Source: Phycisphaerae bacterium
GTDB lineage: Bacteria; Planctomycetota; Phycisphaerae; UBA1845
Assembly (NCBI GenBank): GCA_013360585.1
Contig: JABWBH010000022.1
Location: 1-64,000 of the forward strand
Direction: 5' to 3'
Length of the DNA: 64,000 bases
Positions 18,267 to 27,404 of the stretch are shown here, piece after piece. The notes under the pieces were generated by a model. That model did not search any database, was not told the origin of the DNA, and was given only the letters and a program-made list of their open reading frames with translations. Both the position numbers and the translations under genes were made by a program. The number at the start of each line of letters is the position of its first letter. Position 1 is the stretch's first letter.

Positions 18267-19558
18267 TGTTCAGCCTCCGAAGCGTCGGACGAAGATTCAT
18301 CTCTGAAGAACACGGTAATGACCGCCGCACACATCAAACCGATCCAGGACAACGTATACCACATCGCCCGGTAGTCCACCACGAGCACCTCTTCGGCTGT
18401 GACAGAACTGAAACGTTCGCTAAGCAGGCCCGATAAGTAGCCGCCGACGACCGGTCCGCCGCCGAGGATGAGGATGCCGATCAGGGTCTGCGCGGAGTGC
18501 CGCACATCCGCCGGCGCGATCCGGTCCACGTAAATGTACGACGCCGCGAAGAAGCAGGCGTAGCACAGCCCGTGCAGCGCCTGACTGGCCACGATAACGC
18601 TCAGCGGAAGCGATGTCGTTCCGAACACGGCGAACCGCGCCGCATACGCGAGGCAGCCCAGGGTGATCACCGCGCGGAACCCGAGCGTCGTCAGCATCAG
18701 GCCCAGCGTCGGCAGAATCAGCAGCTCCGCGAACTGACCGACGGTCATCGCCGGTCCGATGTGGCTGGTCTTCAGACCGACCGAAGGCAGAAAGTTCGGT
18801 GTCTGAATGAAGTAAATATTGTGGATCGCGGCGATGGCGAGGCTGACTATCACCAGCAGAGTGAACGATGGTCGCCGGAAAAGGCGGGCCGCGCGGGCGA
18901 ACGCCAGCTTCTCGACCGCGTCCCGCTTCGGCGGCGTGTGCGGCAGGAAGAGGCAAAGAAAGGCGTAAACGATCGACATTCCCCCTGAAAAACGCAGGGC
19001 GTTGTTGAGGAGCCGGATGACGTCCTCCCGCTCCGACCAGATCAGAAACGGCGGTTGTGCGGACAACTTCAGGTCCGTCTGAAGGAAGAACACCGGAAAC
19101 GCCCAGCTCGCCGCGATCCAGCCGATCGTCCCCCAGACCCGCACCCAGGGGAACTCCCGCTTCGCATCCGACAGGTGGGACAAGGCCAGCGAGTTGGTCA
19201 GCGCCAGCGTCGGCATGTACACGATGCTGTAAGCGATCGACAAGCCCAGCCACGCGGAAAAGCTCGTCTGCGAGGCAAGCGTCCACTGAATTGCGCCGCC
19301 GACCGCCAGCAGGACCGCAAGCACCCGCTCCGTGCTGAACACGCGGTCGGCGAACTGACCGGCGATGAAGGGGGCACAGATCGCGCCGATCGACCCCCCC
19401 AGCCCGAGAATCCAGCCGACCTGGCGGCCGTCGAACCCCAGCCCGCCGTCGGACACGGGCGCGCCCAGCAGCCTTGCGGCGACGGGCAGCCACGCGCCCC
19501 AGACCGCATACTGGAGCAGCATCATCCCCGCCAGGCGAATGTAGATGTCCACGCGCAT
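18263..19558 (-). CDS. MFS transporter, nucleoside/sugar symporter type
   Basis: This 431-residue inner-membrane protein has twelve predicted helices. It opens with LAGMMLLQYAVWGAWLPVAARLL, the start typical of the NupG/XapB nucleoside-proton symporter group and related LacY-like carriers used in PVC bacteria for sugars. FPWVRVWGTIGWIAASW and ALHGLCYACFFAASYIYVD are also typical. It overlaps the DUF6797-like gene by four bases and heads the minus-strand cluster, suggesting uptake of the product released by the DUF1080 protein. Substrate is inferred only. Confidence 0.85.
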   Translation of the reverse strand: MRVDIYIRLAGMMLLQYAVWGAWLPVAARLLGAPVSDGGLGFDGRQVGWILGLGGSIGAICAPFIAGQFADRVFSTERVLAVLLAVGGAIQWTLASQTSFSAWLGLSIAYSIVYMPTLALTNSLALSHLSDAKREFPWVRVWGTIGWIAASWAFPVFFLQTDLKLSAQPPFLIWSEREDVIRLLNNALRFSGGMSIVYAFLCLFLPHTPPKRDAVEKLAFARAARLFRRPSFTLLVIVSLAIAAIHNIYFIQTPNFLPSVGLKTSHIGPAMTVGQFAELLILPTLGLMLTTLGFRAVITLGCLAYAARFAVFGTTSLPLSVIVASQALHGLCYACFFAASYIYVDRIAPADVRHSAQTLIGILILGGGPVVGGYLSGLLSERFSSVTAEEVLVVDYRAMWYTLSWIGLMCAAVITVFFRDESSSDASEAEQ

Positions 19559-19723
19559 TCAGGTGACGCTCGAAACCGCCGCGCCGGTCCGCGATCAGAC
19601 GCCGGGGGTAGTAGAGCCGACGTGAGAGCGTGGGGCAAGGCCGGCTTCCGCCGCCATCGCCGAGCAACAATGATCCGCGCACGTCGATCCGTCGCGGCCG
19701 AGGATCGTGCGTTGCGGGAAGGA

Positions 19724-20479
19724 TCAGGCCCGGCCGCTGATCGCGGCGGCGATCGGGTTCACCATCTGGGGCACCACGAAATCCGCCGCGAGTTCGTCCG
19801 CCAGATCGTACAAGCGCGCCTGCACCGAGGCGGGAGACTCCAGCTTCGTCACGCCCCAGTATTGCCGCGCGGTCAGATAGATGCTGATCGGCTGAGGCTC
19901 GTACTCCCCGGCGCGGATCTCGAACGTGTTCGTGCGCGACTTGATCTCGACGTAGGCCTGAAGGTCGCACTCCGGCGTGATCGAGATGCCCAGGTACGGC
20001 TGGGCGTCGAGGACGTGCGCCGCCCGGTGGGAATACAGCAGACCGCCGAGCGGATGATCGCGCCAGAGGGTATCCGCCAGAAGCTGGTCGTGATTACCGT
20101 GGTATTCGAGATCGAATCCGTAAATGACGTCCATGTGGTCGAAGTCCAGCTCGCTGAACGTCAGGTGATAGGGCGCCTGCTGGAGAATGAAGTCGGCGAA
20201 GCGGCGGACGCTGTCGGCGTCCGGCGGGTCGTACATGCCGAAGCGCAGACTGGCGGGATCCAGCCTCAACCAGCGGCGACCGGACGAAGACGACCGGTCG
20301 CCCTCGAGAACAAGGCTGCCGTCCTCACGGCGGCGAAAGCGCGACAGGTCCGGAAACTCCTTGCGGATGCGGTCGAAGAAGTGCAGCACCGTCTCCCGCT
20401 CGAGCGGCATATCGAGCTTGAGGAACAGTCGCGTGGTAACGTAGAACTCATCGCAGATCGCGCCAAGCCTAGCGCTCAT
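19724..20479 (-). CDS. conserved-looking hypothetical protein
   Basis: This 251-residue soluble protein has no signal peptide or membrane helix. It starts MSARLGAICDEFYVTTRLFLKLDMPLERETVLHFFDRI and has clear alpha/beta composition with a DHMDVIYGFDLEYHGNHDQLL region. I do not recognise the family. The ATG at 20479 has GGAGAA about 9 bases upstream; an earlier ATG at 20554 lies within the promoter proposed at 20526-20554 and is not used. It is transcribed alone, divergent from the gene at 20852. Confidence 0.75.
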   Translation of the reverse strand: MSARLGAICDEFYVTTRLFLKLDMPLERETVLHFFDRIRKEFPDLSRFRRREDGSLVLEGDRSSSSGRRWLRLDPASLRFGMYDPPDADSVRRFADFILQQAPYHLTFSELDFDHMDVIYGFDLEYHGNHDQLLADTLWRDHPLGGLLYSHRAAHVLDAQPYLGISITPECDLQAYVEIKSRTNTFEIRAGEYEPQPISIYLTARQYWGVTKLESPASVQARLYDLADELAADFVVPQMVNPIAAAISGRA

Positions 20480-20525
20480 CGAGTGCTTCTCCGGACAACC
20501 GGTCGACGGACTCCCGCTACTCCTT

Positions 20526-20554
20526 ATTATCGGGCAGGTAGGCGGCAAATTCAA
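20526..20554 (-). promoter_or_regulatory. sigma70-like promoter
   Basis: On the minus strand TTGAAT (20549-20554) and GATAAT (20526-20531) are separated by 17 bases. Transcription would begin near 20519, giving a leader of about 40 bases before the ATG at 20479. Confidence 0.6.
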
Positions 20555-20614
20555 TTGTTGTCTTGACGCCTCGCGGCGCAGGGCGACCGCATTCTACTTC
20601 GACTCCGGGCGGGA

Positions 20615-20638
20615 TGGCCTGGTGTACTCACCTGGCCA
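20615..20638. repeat. imperfect hairpin
   Basis: TGGCC-T-GGTG and CACC-T-GGCCA pair around a four-base loop with one T-T mismatch. Confidence 0.6.
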
Positions 20639-20671
20639 TGCTACAGGAGCAGAAGGCTTGTTCCTTCCGGA

Positions 20672-20697
20672 CACGGGTCCGCTGCTGCGGACCCGTG
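20672..20697. repeat. perfect 11-bp-arm hairpin
   Basis: The arms CACGGGTCCGC and GCGGACCCGTG are exact reverse complements around the loop TGCT. Position between divergent genes argues against a simple terminator and for a dispersed palindrome. Confidence 0.7.
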
Positions 20698-20851
20698 CCA
20701 CGCGACGTGCCGGCCGATCTCAGAGTGCGGTTGCCCTGCTACGGAGCCTGCCCGGGAGGCGTAACGCCGAACCTCGGACGCCGGGTTGCAGTTTCGGTCG
20801 CCGCACCGACACTTATCCGGCGGGCGGGGGACGCCGGGACGGGGGCATCGC

Positions 20852-21622
20852 GTGACCGCAGACGACAGCAAAACCCTGGTTCTTTCCACGACGTCGGAGC
20901 GGAAGCTGCGCGTTGTTTTCGCGCTGCTGCTTTTCTCGGCGTTTGCGGCTTACTTCCTTTATGACGGGTACATCGGGTACCCGGCGCGGAATGCGGAGGC
21001 GCTGCGCAACGTGCTCGACCCACGTCCGCAGGAGGTGCTGACGATCAACAAGGCGGTTCATCCGCGGTGCGTCAGGATTTACGGCGCGGGAACGCCGATT
21101 GCGGATATCGAGAAGGATCTGGGATCGGCGCCTTGGCGGAACGACGACGAGATCCGCTGGTTCGGGCCCGCCGGAAGCCTGAAGGTGATCGCGTCGGGCG
21201 CCGTCGTGAAAGAGATCGCGTGGGTCTGGGGTCCGCACGACGACGTGTATCTTCAGCGATGGATCGGGTTCGCGCTGCTGGCGGCGGCGGCGGGTTTCGG
21301 GCTTCAGTGCGTCCGGGTGATGATGACAAAGGCGGTGCTGGACGAAACCGGGCTTTCCCTGCGCGGGCATCGCCACATCGCATTCGATGAGATTCTTCAC
21401 CTCGACGCCGGACAACTCGGCGTCAACGGCTGGTTGGATCTTCAGGTTCGCCACGGTTCGCACAAGCCTTTCACGCTTCGGCTGGACGCTTACGTTTACG
21501 ACGGGCTTGAGGAACTCGCCCGCCGCCTTTGTGCGCGGAAGGGGTGGGCGATGCCTGACGGTCCTCCGGCGGCCTTACCGGAGGAGCCCGGTCCGTCAGA
21601 ATCGCATCCGGCGCAGCGCTGA
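20852..21622 (+). CDS. membrane protein with PH-like C-terminal domain, unknown
   Basis: This 256-residue protein has two predicted membrane helices (VVFALLLFSAFAAYFLYDGYI and WIGFALLAAAAGFGLQCVRV) flanking an exposed domain of about 90 residues. After the second helix comes a compact beta-rich segment (AVLDETGLSLRGHRHIAFDEILHLDAGQL) that resembles bacterial PH-like domains. The start is the GTG at 20852, giving VTADDSKTLVLSTTSERKLR; an earlier frame extension is low-complexity. Function unknown. Confidence 0.6.
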   Translation: MTADDSKTLVLSTTSERKLRVVFALLLFSAFAAYFLYDGYIGYPARNAEALRNVLDPRPQEVLTINKAVHPRCVRIYGAGTPIADIEKDLGSAPWRNDDEIRWFGPAGSLKVIASGAVVKEIAWVWGPHDDVYLQRWIGFALLAAAAGFGLQCVRVMMTKAVLDETGLSLRGHRHIAFDEILHLDAGQLGVNGWLDLQVRHGSHKPFTLRLDAYVYDGLEELARRLCARKGWAMPDGPPAALPEEPGPSESHPAQR

Positions 21623-22033
21623 ACGCCGGCCCTTGGTGCGCGCTCGAATTCGGCCACCAGCCCGATTAAGAGTTTCTCACACAGGTTCTCAGGCCCTCAA
21701 ATCGGCAGGTCGGAACGCGGTTCCGAAAAAAAGCGCGGGTCGCGCGGCAGTTTCGTCCTCGGTTGTCGTCCTTATTCTTGAACTGAGATGGGGCTTCCTC
21801 GATCGGGCCGCTGAGAAATCCTCGGCGAATCCGGCAAGTTCGTGCAACGGTTCCCTCCCTCGAGCCGGGGTTATCGTGCGCGCGGACGGCGGGTCCGGAT
21901 GTCGGGTCGTGCGGCCTAGCATCGGGGGTCAGTCGCTCGGAATCAGGATAGACGGGCCGGTCCGTCCGGATAGGCCGGCGAAGAAGTGGAACAGGGCCGC
22001 GTGACGACGCGGACGGGAAACAGGGAGAGTCGA
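21623..22033. other. 411-bp intergenic region
   Basis: No gene or strong repeat is visible. Open frames cover it on both strands but lack ribosome sites and have shadow-like composition. It presumably carries the promoter for the exported proteins that follow. Confidence 0.4.
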
Positions 22034-22534
22034 ATGATGAGAAGAGGACTAACGATGGGAGGCGTGGCGGTGCTGATGCTCAGCGCCGCAACCCGGGGGC
22101 AGGATTACGCGATCCCCTGGTTCACGATTGACGGAGGCGGACATATTTCGTCGTCCGGCGGCGCGTACACGCTGGGCGCGACGATCGGACAGCCGGACGC
22201 CGGCGCCGTGATGAGCGGCGGGGCGTACGTGCTGGCGGGCGGATTCTGGCCGGGTGCGGCGTCGTCCGACGCCTGCACCGGTGCGGAACGGATCAAGAAG
22301 GCGTCGTGCAAGAACCGCAACGGGAGCAACCTCCTGAAGGTCATCCTCGTGGACGGTGTGCCGGGCGACGACTTCACGATCGAGCTGACCGACGGGACGC
22401 AGAAGTCCGGCACGATCAACAACCGCGGCAAGGGCAAGGGCAAGTTCACGAACCGCCCGGCCGGCGACGCGGCGAAGGCGACCGCCACCTGGGGTTGCGG
22501 CGCGTCGGACGTGAAGACGTACACCTGCCCGTAA
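22034..22534 (+). CDS. small exported protein with Cys-tailed C-terminal domain
   Basis: This 166-residue protein has a signal peptide (MMRRGLTMGGVAVLMLSAATRGQ). A glycine-rich motif follows (FTIDGGGHISSSGGAYTLGATIGQPDAG...SGGAYVLAGGFWPG) that recurs in many planctomycete exported proteins. Residues about 92-166 form a beta-rich domain with paired cysteines ending in KTYTCP. That last domain is visibly related to the C-terminus of the protease-like protein at 40861, which ends RSVTCP. GGGAGAG lies upstream of the ATG pair at 22034. It may be cell-surface attached through the shared domain. Confidence 0.7.
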   Translation: MMRRGLTMGGVAVLMLSAATRGQDYAIPWFTIDGGGHISSSGGAYTLGATIGQPDAGAVMSGGAYVLAGGFWPGAASSDACTGAERIKKASCKNRNGSNLLKVILVDGVPGDDFTIELTDGTQKSGTINNRGKGKGKFTNRPAGDAAKATATWGCGASDVKTYTCP

Positions 22535-22724
22535 CACGGCGGGCGATGCCCCCGGTTGAGGACGATGATCGACGGGTTGAACGCCGGTCGGTTGGAGAAT
22601 CAGGGACGAGAGCGGAGGTCTTCGGCGCGCGGTGCGCCGGGGAGAGGCCTCCGGAAGCGAATCAAAACCGCGACCCCGATGCGGCGGGTCGCGTACACGA
22701 AACGGAACGAAGGAGAAGAGAATC

Positions 22725-24308
22725 ATGAAGCGTTTTGCGATGGGTTGCGTGATGGGATTGCTGATGCTGGCGTCGAGCGCGTTCGCGCAGGCGCCGGTGT
22801 CGACGGTGTTTTCGTATCAGGGCAAACTGACGGACAACGGATCGCCGGCGAACGGTTCGTACGACATCAAGGCGTACCTGTTTGACGCGCTGGCGGGCGG
22901 CAACCAGATGGCGGCGACGACGGCGACGGTGAGCGTGACGGACGGTCTGCTCAACACCGAGCTGAACTTCGGGGCGGCGTTCAACGGGACGGCGCTGTGG
23001 CTGGAGATTCAGGTCAGCCCCGCCGGACAGAACAACTTCGTGACGCTGACGCCGCGTCAGCCGCTGAACGCAGCGCCGTTTGCGTCGTATGCGTTGAATT
23101 CGTACTGGACCGCCAGCGGAAACGCGATCCAGAACACGAACACCGGGTTCGTCGGCATCAACCGCACGTCGCAGGTCAGCGGCGCGGAGTATTTCGGCAT
23201 TCAGGCGCCGGCGACCGGGACGAACTACGGCGGCATGTACATCCGCACGGACAGCGCGACGGCGAAGCCGTTCTACGGATACACGACGGGCGCGGAGACG
23301 GCGTGGACGTACCTGGACGGCAATAACGGCACGTTCAACGTTTACAACGGCGGCGTGCGCATGACCATCGAGAACACGGGCAACGTCGGCATCGGCGAGA
23401 CCGATCCGTCGGCGAAGCTGCACATCGACAACGGCAGCGCCTCCAGCCGGGCGTTGTATGCGACCAAGACGGGTTCGGGCATCGTGACGGAGTTCAACGT
23501 TGCCAACGGAAACAGCGCGATGCCGCTTTACGCGGTCACCTACGGCACGGGTCGCGCGGCGCTGTTTGAAGCGCACACGTCGAACACCACGGGCGCGGTT
23601 CATATTCTCAAGAACAACGGTCCGGCGCTCCAGGTCACGGCCGACGTCGGATTCGGTTCGCATGACACCACCGCGGCGATGTCGATCGTGAGCAATAACG
23701 ACAGCGAACTGACGACGGGCGGCATTCTCGTGCTGGGCGACGTCGGCGGCGGCAACCTGGCGATGGACGGCAACGAGATCATGGCGCGGAACAACGGCGC
23801 GGCTTCGACGCTCTACCTGAACAACGAGGGCGGCAACACGATCATCTCCCCGCTGGGTCACACGATCGTCAGCGTGCTGGAGATCACTGGCGGCGCGGAC
23901 TTCTCCGAGGGTTTCGAGGTCAGCGGTGCGATCGAGCCGGGGATGGTCGTCGTGATCGATCCGGCGAACCCGGGCGAGCTGAAGCCGGCGACGAGCGCGT
24001 ATGACCGGAAGGTCGCGGGGATCGTCAGCGGCGCGGGCGGCGTCAAGCCGGGCATGATCATGAGCCAGAACGGAACGCTCGCGTCGGGCGAGCATCCGGT
24101 GGCGTTGACCGGTCGCGTGTACTGCTGGTGCGACGCCTCGACGGGCGCGATCGAACCGGGCGACCTGCTGACCACGTCGAGCACGCCGGGTCACGCGATG
24201 AAGGTTTCGGATCACGCGGCGGCGCAGGGCGCGATCCTCGGCAAGGCGATGACCTCGCTGAAGGCCGGCGAGAAGGGTCTGGTCCTGGTTCTGGTCAGCT
24301 TGCAGTAA
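22725..24308 (+). CDS. exported tail-fibre-like surface protein
   Basis: This 527-residue protein has a signal peptide (MKRFAMGCVMGLLMLASSAFAQ). The N-terminal segment FSYQGKLTDNGSPANGSYDIKAYLFDA is a module common to planctomycete and other bacterial exported fibres. The middle has Asn/Gly-rich strands with NVGIGETDPSAKLHIDN, the phage-tail-fibre-like shaft repeat. The C-terminal 120 residues (FEVSGAIEPGMVVVIDPANPGELKPATSAYDRKVAGI onward) form a compact beta domain found at the end of such fibres. AAGGAG precedes the ATG. Likely extracellular; exact role unknown. Confidence 0.75.
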   Translation: MKRFAMGCVMGLLMLASSAFAQAPVSTVFSYQGKLTDNGSPANGSYDIKAYLFDALAGGNQMAATTATVSVTDGLLNTELNFGAAFNGTALWLEIQVSPAGQNNFVTLTPRQPLNAAPFASYALNSYWTASGNAIQNTNTGFVGINRTSQVSGAEYFGIQAPATGTNYGGMYIRTDSATAKPFYGYTTGAETAWTYLDGNNGTFNVYNGGVRMTIENTGNVGIGETDPSAKLHIDNGSASSRALYATKTGSGIVTEFNVANGNSAMPLYAVTYGTGRAALFEAHTSNTTGAVHILKNNGPALQVTADVGFGSHDTTAAMSIVSNNDSELTTGGILVLGDVGGGNLAMDGNEIMARNNGAASTLYLNNEGGNTIISPLGHTIVSVLEITGGADFSEGFEVSGAIEPGMVVVIDPANPGELKPATSAYDRKVAGIVSGAGGVKPGMIMSQNGTLASGEHPVALTGRVYCWCDASTGAIEPGDLLTTSSTPGHAMKVSDHAAAQGAILGKAMTSLKAGEKGLVLVLVSLQ

Positions 24309-24341
24309 GGATCGGACGGGGTTTCGGTTGCGGTAGACGGG

Positions 24342-24362
24342 CCGCGCCTCATTGAGGCGCGG
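24342..24362. terminator. perfect 10+1+10 palindrome after fibre gene
   Basis: CCGCGCCTCA and TGAGGCGCGG are exact reverse complements around a single T, 34 bases after the gene stop at 24308. It is a plausible terminator hairpin although there is no T-run. Confidence 0.55.
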
Positions 24363-24422
24363 GGTTCTGCAAGACTCGGACGCCCGGATCGCCGCAGAAG
24401 CGAACCCGGCCGCTGAACGGAG

Positions 24423-26004
24423 ATGGAGAACATGAACAACAAAAACAAGAACAACCTGAAGCGGGAGGCGGCGGCGCGGCGAGCGTTGACCGCCCTGACC
24501 GCGGCGGTGATGAGCACCGCGGGGGCGGTCGTCGCGAAGGACGCCGACCTGTCGGATACGGAGGCGGAATCGGCGGTGGTCGTGCGATCGCCCTGGGGCT
24601 TCGTCGATCACGCTCCGGTCGTGGGAATGCTGGTGCAGGAGGACGTGAGCGCGTTCGAGGCGCTGCGTTGCCGGCCGACGGTGACGATCGTCGAGTTCTC
24701 GCTGGAGCAGGACTTCCAGGTCAATCTGGAGCTGGAGCAGTTCTGGGTCACGGACAACGACACGCAGTTCATCGTCGCCGGCGACGGGGGCGAGGAGCGG
24801 ATCGAGGCGCCGGAGGTGGCGACGTTCCGCGGGTACGTGGCGGGCTACGAGGATTCGTGGGTGTTCCTCGGCGTGACGCCGACGGAGGTGCAGGGCGTGG
24901 TGCGGCTGTCGGAGGGCGTCGAGTACGTCATCAGCACGCCGCGTCCGTCGCAGGCGCTGGATCAGGATCGCCTGCCGATGATCTTCGAGCGGTTCGCCAC
25001 GAAGGGGCTGTTCTCGCCGCCGGTGTGGAACTGCGACCCCGAGGAATCGCCCGAGGCGGTTCCGATGACAGAGCTGCTGGAGCGTGCGGAGGCGGGCGGC
25101 GTCGGCGACGACGGCGATGACGAGACGATCAGCGGGTACACGTGGAAGGTGCTGGACCTGGCGATCGACTGCGACTGGGAGTTCCGCAACCTGTTCGGAA
25201 GCGTCAACGAGACGGCGGCGTACGCGACGCTGCTGACGGCGGCGGCCAGCTCGATCTACGAGCGGGACATGGAGCTGAAGATCGCGTTGCACTACATCCG
25301 GGTGTGGAACACGTCGAACGACCCGTACACGATGTTCACGACGGCGACGGCGCTGCCCGAATTCCGGGATTACTGGAACGCCAACATGGGCGGCGTCGGA
25401 CGGGCGTTCGCGCACCTGCTGTCGGCGAAGGACATGGTGCAATAACTCCAGCTACGGCGTGGACGGCAACATGACCGGCGCGTTCCCGTATCCGCTGGAG
25501 ATGAACAGCGACGAGAACTGGGACATCATCGTGTTCATTCACGAGATGGGTCACAACATCGGGACGCATCACACCCACTGTTATGACCCGCCGCTGGATC
25601 GCTGCTACAACGAGGAGGGTGACTGTTACAACGGCAGCGAGGTCTGTCAGGTGGGGACGATCATGAGCTACTGTCACACGTGCAGCGGCGGATTGTCCAA
25701 CATGACGCTTCAGTTTCACTCGTCGTGCATTGTTGTCATGCGGACGTACGTGGACGGGCGCAGTTGTCCGGTGACGGCGCGAAATCCGTGCTACGTGAAC
25801 GGCGCGTACAACGGGACGGAGCGAGGCACGAACTCGCAGCCGTTCAACACGGTGTTCGAGGGAGCCAAGTACGTGATTCCGGGCGGAACGATCCGCATCA
25901 CGCCGGGGACGTACTCGACCACGTTCCCGGTCTGGTATCCGCTGAACCGGCCGATGACCCTGAACACCAACGGCAACGGAACCGTGGTGATCGGGCAGCA
26001 GTAA
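24423..26004 (+). pseudogene. secreted reprolysin-like zinc metalloprotease, frameshifted
   Basis: Two frames together make one protease. The first (24423-25445) starts at ATG with an N-terminal targeting region, then a propeptide-like part and the first half of a catalytic domain (WKVLDLAIDCDWEF, ALHYIRVWNTSNDPYTMF), and stops with ...LLSAKDMVQ. The second frame, shifted by one and readable as CNNSSYGVDGNM before its first ATG at 25459, carries the zinc site HEMGHNIGTHH (from 25540) and a cysteine-rich region. A beta-helix-like tail ends at 26004. In reprolysin-like relatives a glycine-rich strand of roughly nine residues sits between KDM and the CNN cysteine, so a small deletion near 25433 seems to have both removed it and shifted frame. 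As read, the zinc site cannot be joined to the rest. Confidence 0.75.
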
Positions 26005-26159
26005 TCCCGAGTCGGGAAACCGGCGATCGGGAGAGAGAGTGAACACCAGCCGCGGGGAGCCGGCGGCGCGGACCGGTCAGCGACAAGCTGACGACGGACG
26101 CGTCGCCGGGCTTCCCGCGGTGTTTTTATACGCGGCGCTGCAAGACCACGGGCTCAACC

Positions 26160-26257
26160 CGTCATTCTCGATTCCGCGGGGCGCCACGAAACGAGCGTTC
26201 GCGCGGGCTGAAGCCCGCGGTTCGGATGGCGCTCCACATTCGTGAATCATGATTTAG
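26160..26257. repeat. 98-bp dispersed palindromic repeat, copy 1
   Basis: This copy matches 57201-57298 at 92 of 98 positions with no gaps. It contains the hairpin CGCGGGCT/AGCCCGCG (26202-26219). Its right end supplies the TAA stop (26254-26256) of the minus-strand thermonuclease gene. Confidence 0.85.
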
Positions 26258-26883
26258 CGGCGGGAATCGATGCGTTGGCGCCAGGCGGGCAGGCGTTCGG
26301 GGGTGAGGTCGGCCCAGAGTCCGGCGCGGCGGGCGCGGGCGTCCTTTTCGAGGGCCTCGAAGCGCGCCGCGTACGCATGATCGAACCGCAGGTCGGCGTA
26401 GGCATGACCGGTAACGACGAGGGTCTCATTGAAAGAGGGTTCACCGCGGGCTGGATGCACGTAGGCGAGGAGGCGCCCGTAAAAGTCGCGCGTTTTGAGC
26501 GGGTCGAGCACGACGTAGACCTCACGATCCCGCAGGGCGCTTTTCGCGAAGACAGACGCCTCCGCGCCGAAATGCATCGCGCCGTCGCGGGAGCCGGCGA
26601 CCTCGGGCGTGTCCACGCCCCAGAGTCGGACGCGGGTGACGGGGTGCTCGCCGTCCGGAACCGCGAGGTCGAACGTGTCGCCGTCCACGACGTTGACCAC
26701 GCGGAACGTGCACCCGTGATAGCGGCGGACGTCGTCGCCGCGTTGCGGGTCGCTGAATCCGCGCCAAACCGCCCCCGCTGCTGACACCGCGAGCAGGAAC
26801 GCCACGGCACGCACCCACGGCAGACGCAGGTGAAAGCGCCATGTCCGCCGAATCGGACGGTTCACCTCGAGGGCCGGCAACAT
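26254..26883 (-). CDS. thermonuclease family (SNase-like) protein
   Basis: This 209-residue protein has an N-terminal membrane anchor or signal (VRAVAFLLAVSAAGAVW) and a staphylococcal-nuclease OB-fold domain. Active-site elements are visible: VVDGDTFDL (calcium-binding aspartates), VRLWGVDTPEV (first catalytic arginine), the ASVFAKSALRDREVYVVLD glutamate/arginine region, and TRDFYGRLLAYV (second arginine). It is expected to cleave nucleic acids outside the cytoplasm. Its stop codon is supplied by the 98-bp repeat, so the original C-terminus may have been altered by a few residues. Confidence 0.88.
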   Translation of the reverse strand: MLPALEVNRPIRRTWRFHLRLPWVRAVAFLLAVSAAGAVWRGFSDPQRGDDVRRYHGCTFRVVNVVDGDTFDLAVPDGEHPVTRVRLWGVDTPEVAGSRDGAMHFGAEASVFAKSALRDREVYVVLDPLKTRDFYGRLLAYVHPARGEPSFNETLVVTGHAYADLRFDHAYAARFEALEKDARARRAGLWADLTPERLPAWRQRIDSRR

Positions 26884-27143
26884 GATCGCAGTCTCGCTCC
26901 TTCACTTCGCCGACGGACGTCGAACGTGCATGCGCATCGTCCCCGCCCGGTCGGCGGTTCCGTGTCCTCCGTCGTACGCTCGCGGCATCCTTTCGGATTG
27001 CGGAACTCCGGTCTGCCGCCGGTGTTCCTCCTGTCTGCGCTGAGGGTATTCCGGTCCGCGGAGGCGAAGCAGCGCTTCGCGGTCCGGGCGTGCGAGCAAA
27101 GTCTCGCGGTCCTCCGAGCGTTACGACTTTGTGCTTCGCCGTT

Positions 27144-27404
27144 TCAGCGTGGCGGCGCGTCTCCCGCGGTCGGCGGCGCGGCGACGGGAAACGGACGGGA
27201 TTCGACCTTGCCCTGGTCGTCAATCTGAAGCTGCTGGACGCGGAGTTCGGCGCGGGCGAGCACGTCGCGGCAGTGGCGGATGAGCTGAACGCCCTCCTCG
27301 TAACGGGCGATCGACTCCTCCAGGCCGATCTGGCCGCGCTCGATCTGCTCGGCGATCGCCTCAAGGCGCTGCAGGGCTTCCTCGAACGTCGGTTTCGGAT
27401 TCAT
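27144..27404 (-). CDS. xseB: exodeoxyribonuclease VII small subunit
   Basis: This 86-residue protein has the whole XseB family signature: TFEEALQRLEAIAEQIERGQIGLEESIARYEEGVQLIRHCRDVLARAE. XseB pairs with XseA to form a single-strand-specific exonuclease. The C-terminal 25 residues are low-complexity. Its start lies inside the 3' end of the GT87-like gene (44-base overlap, another frame), so they are transcribed together. No xseA is present in the window. Confidence 0.93.
   Translation of the reverse strand: MNPKPTFEEALQRLEAIAEQIERGQIGLEESIARYEEGVQLIRHCRDVLARAELRVQQLQIDDQGKVESRPFPVAAPPTAGDAPPR

Larger units (their letters stand above)
20480..20851. other. 372-bp divergent intergenic region with two hairpins
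   Basis: This region carries the promoter of the minus-strand gene at 20479 and two hairpins at 20615-20638 and 20672-20697. No gene is supported here. The hairpins lie nearer the plus-strand gene at 20852 and could be REP-like elements. Confidence 0.5.

Noticed and set aside
22662-25442. 926-residue minus-strand open frame
   Set aside because: It runs antisense to two clearly exported proteins with signal peptides and ribosome sites; its composition is arginine-rich and has no domain.
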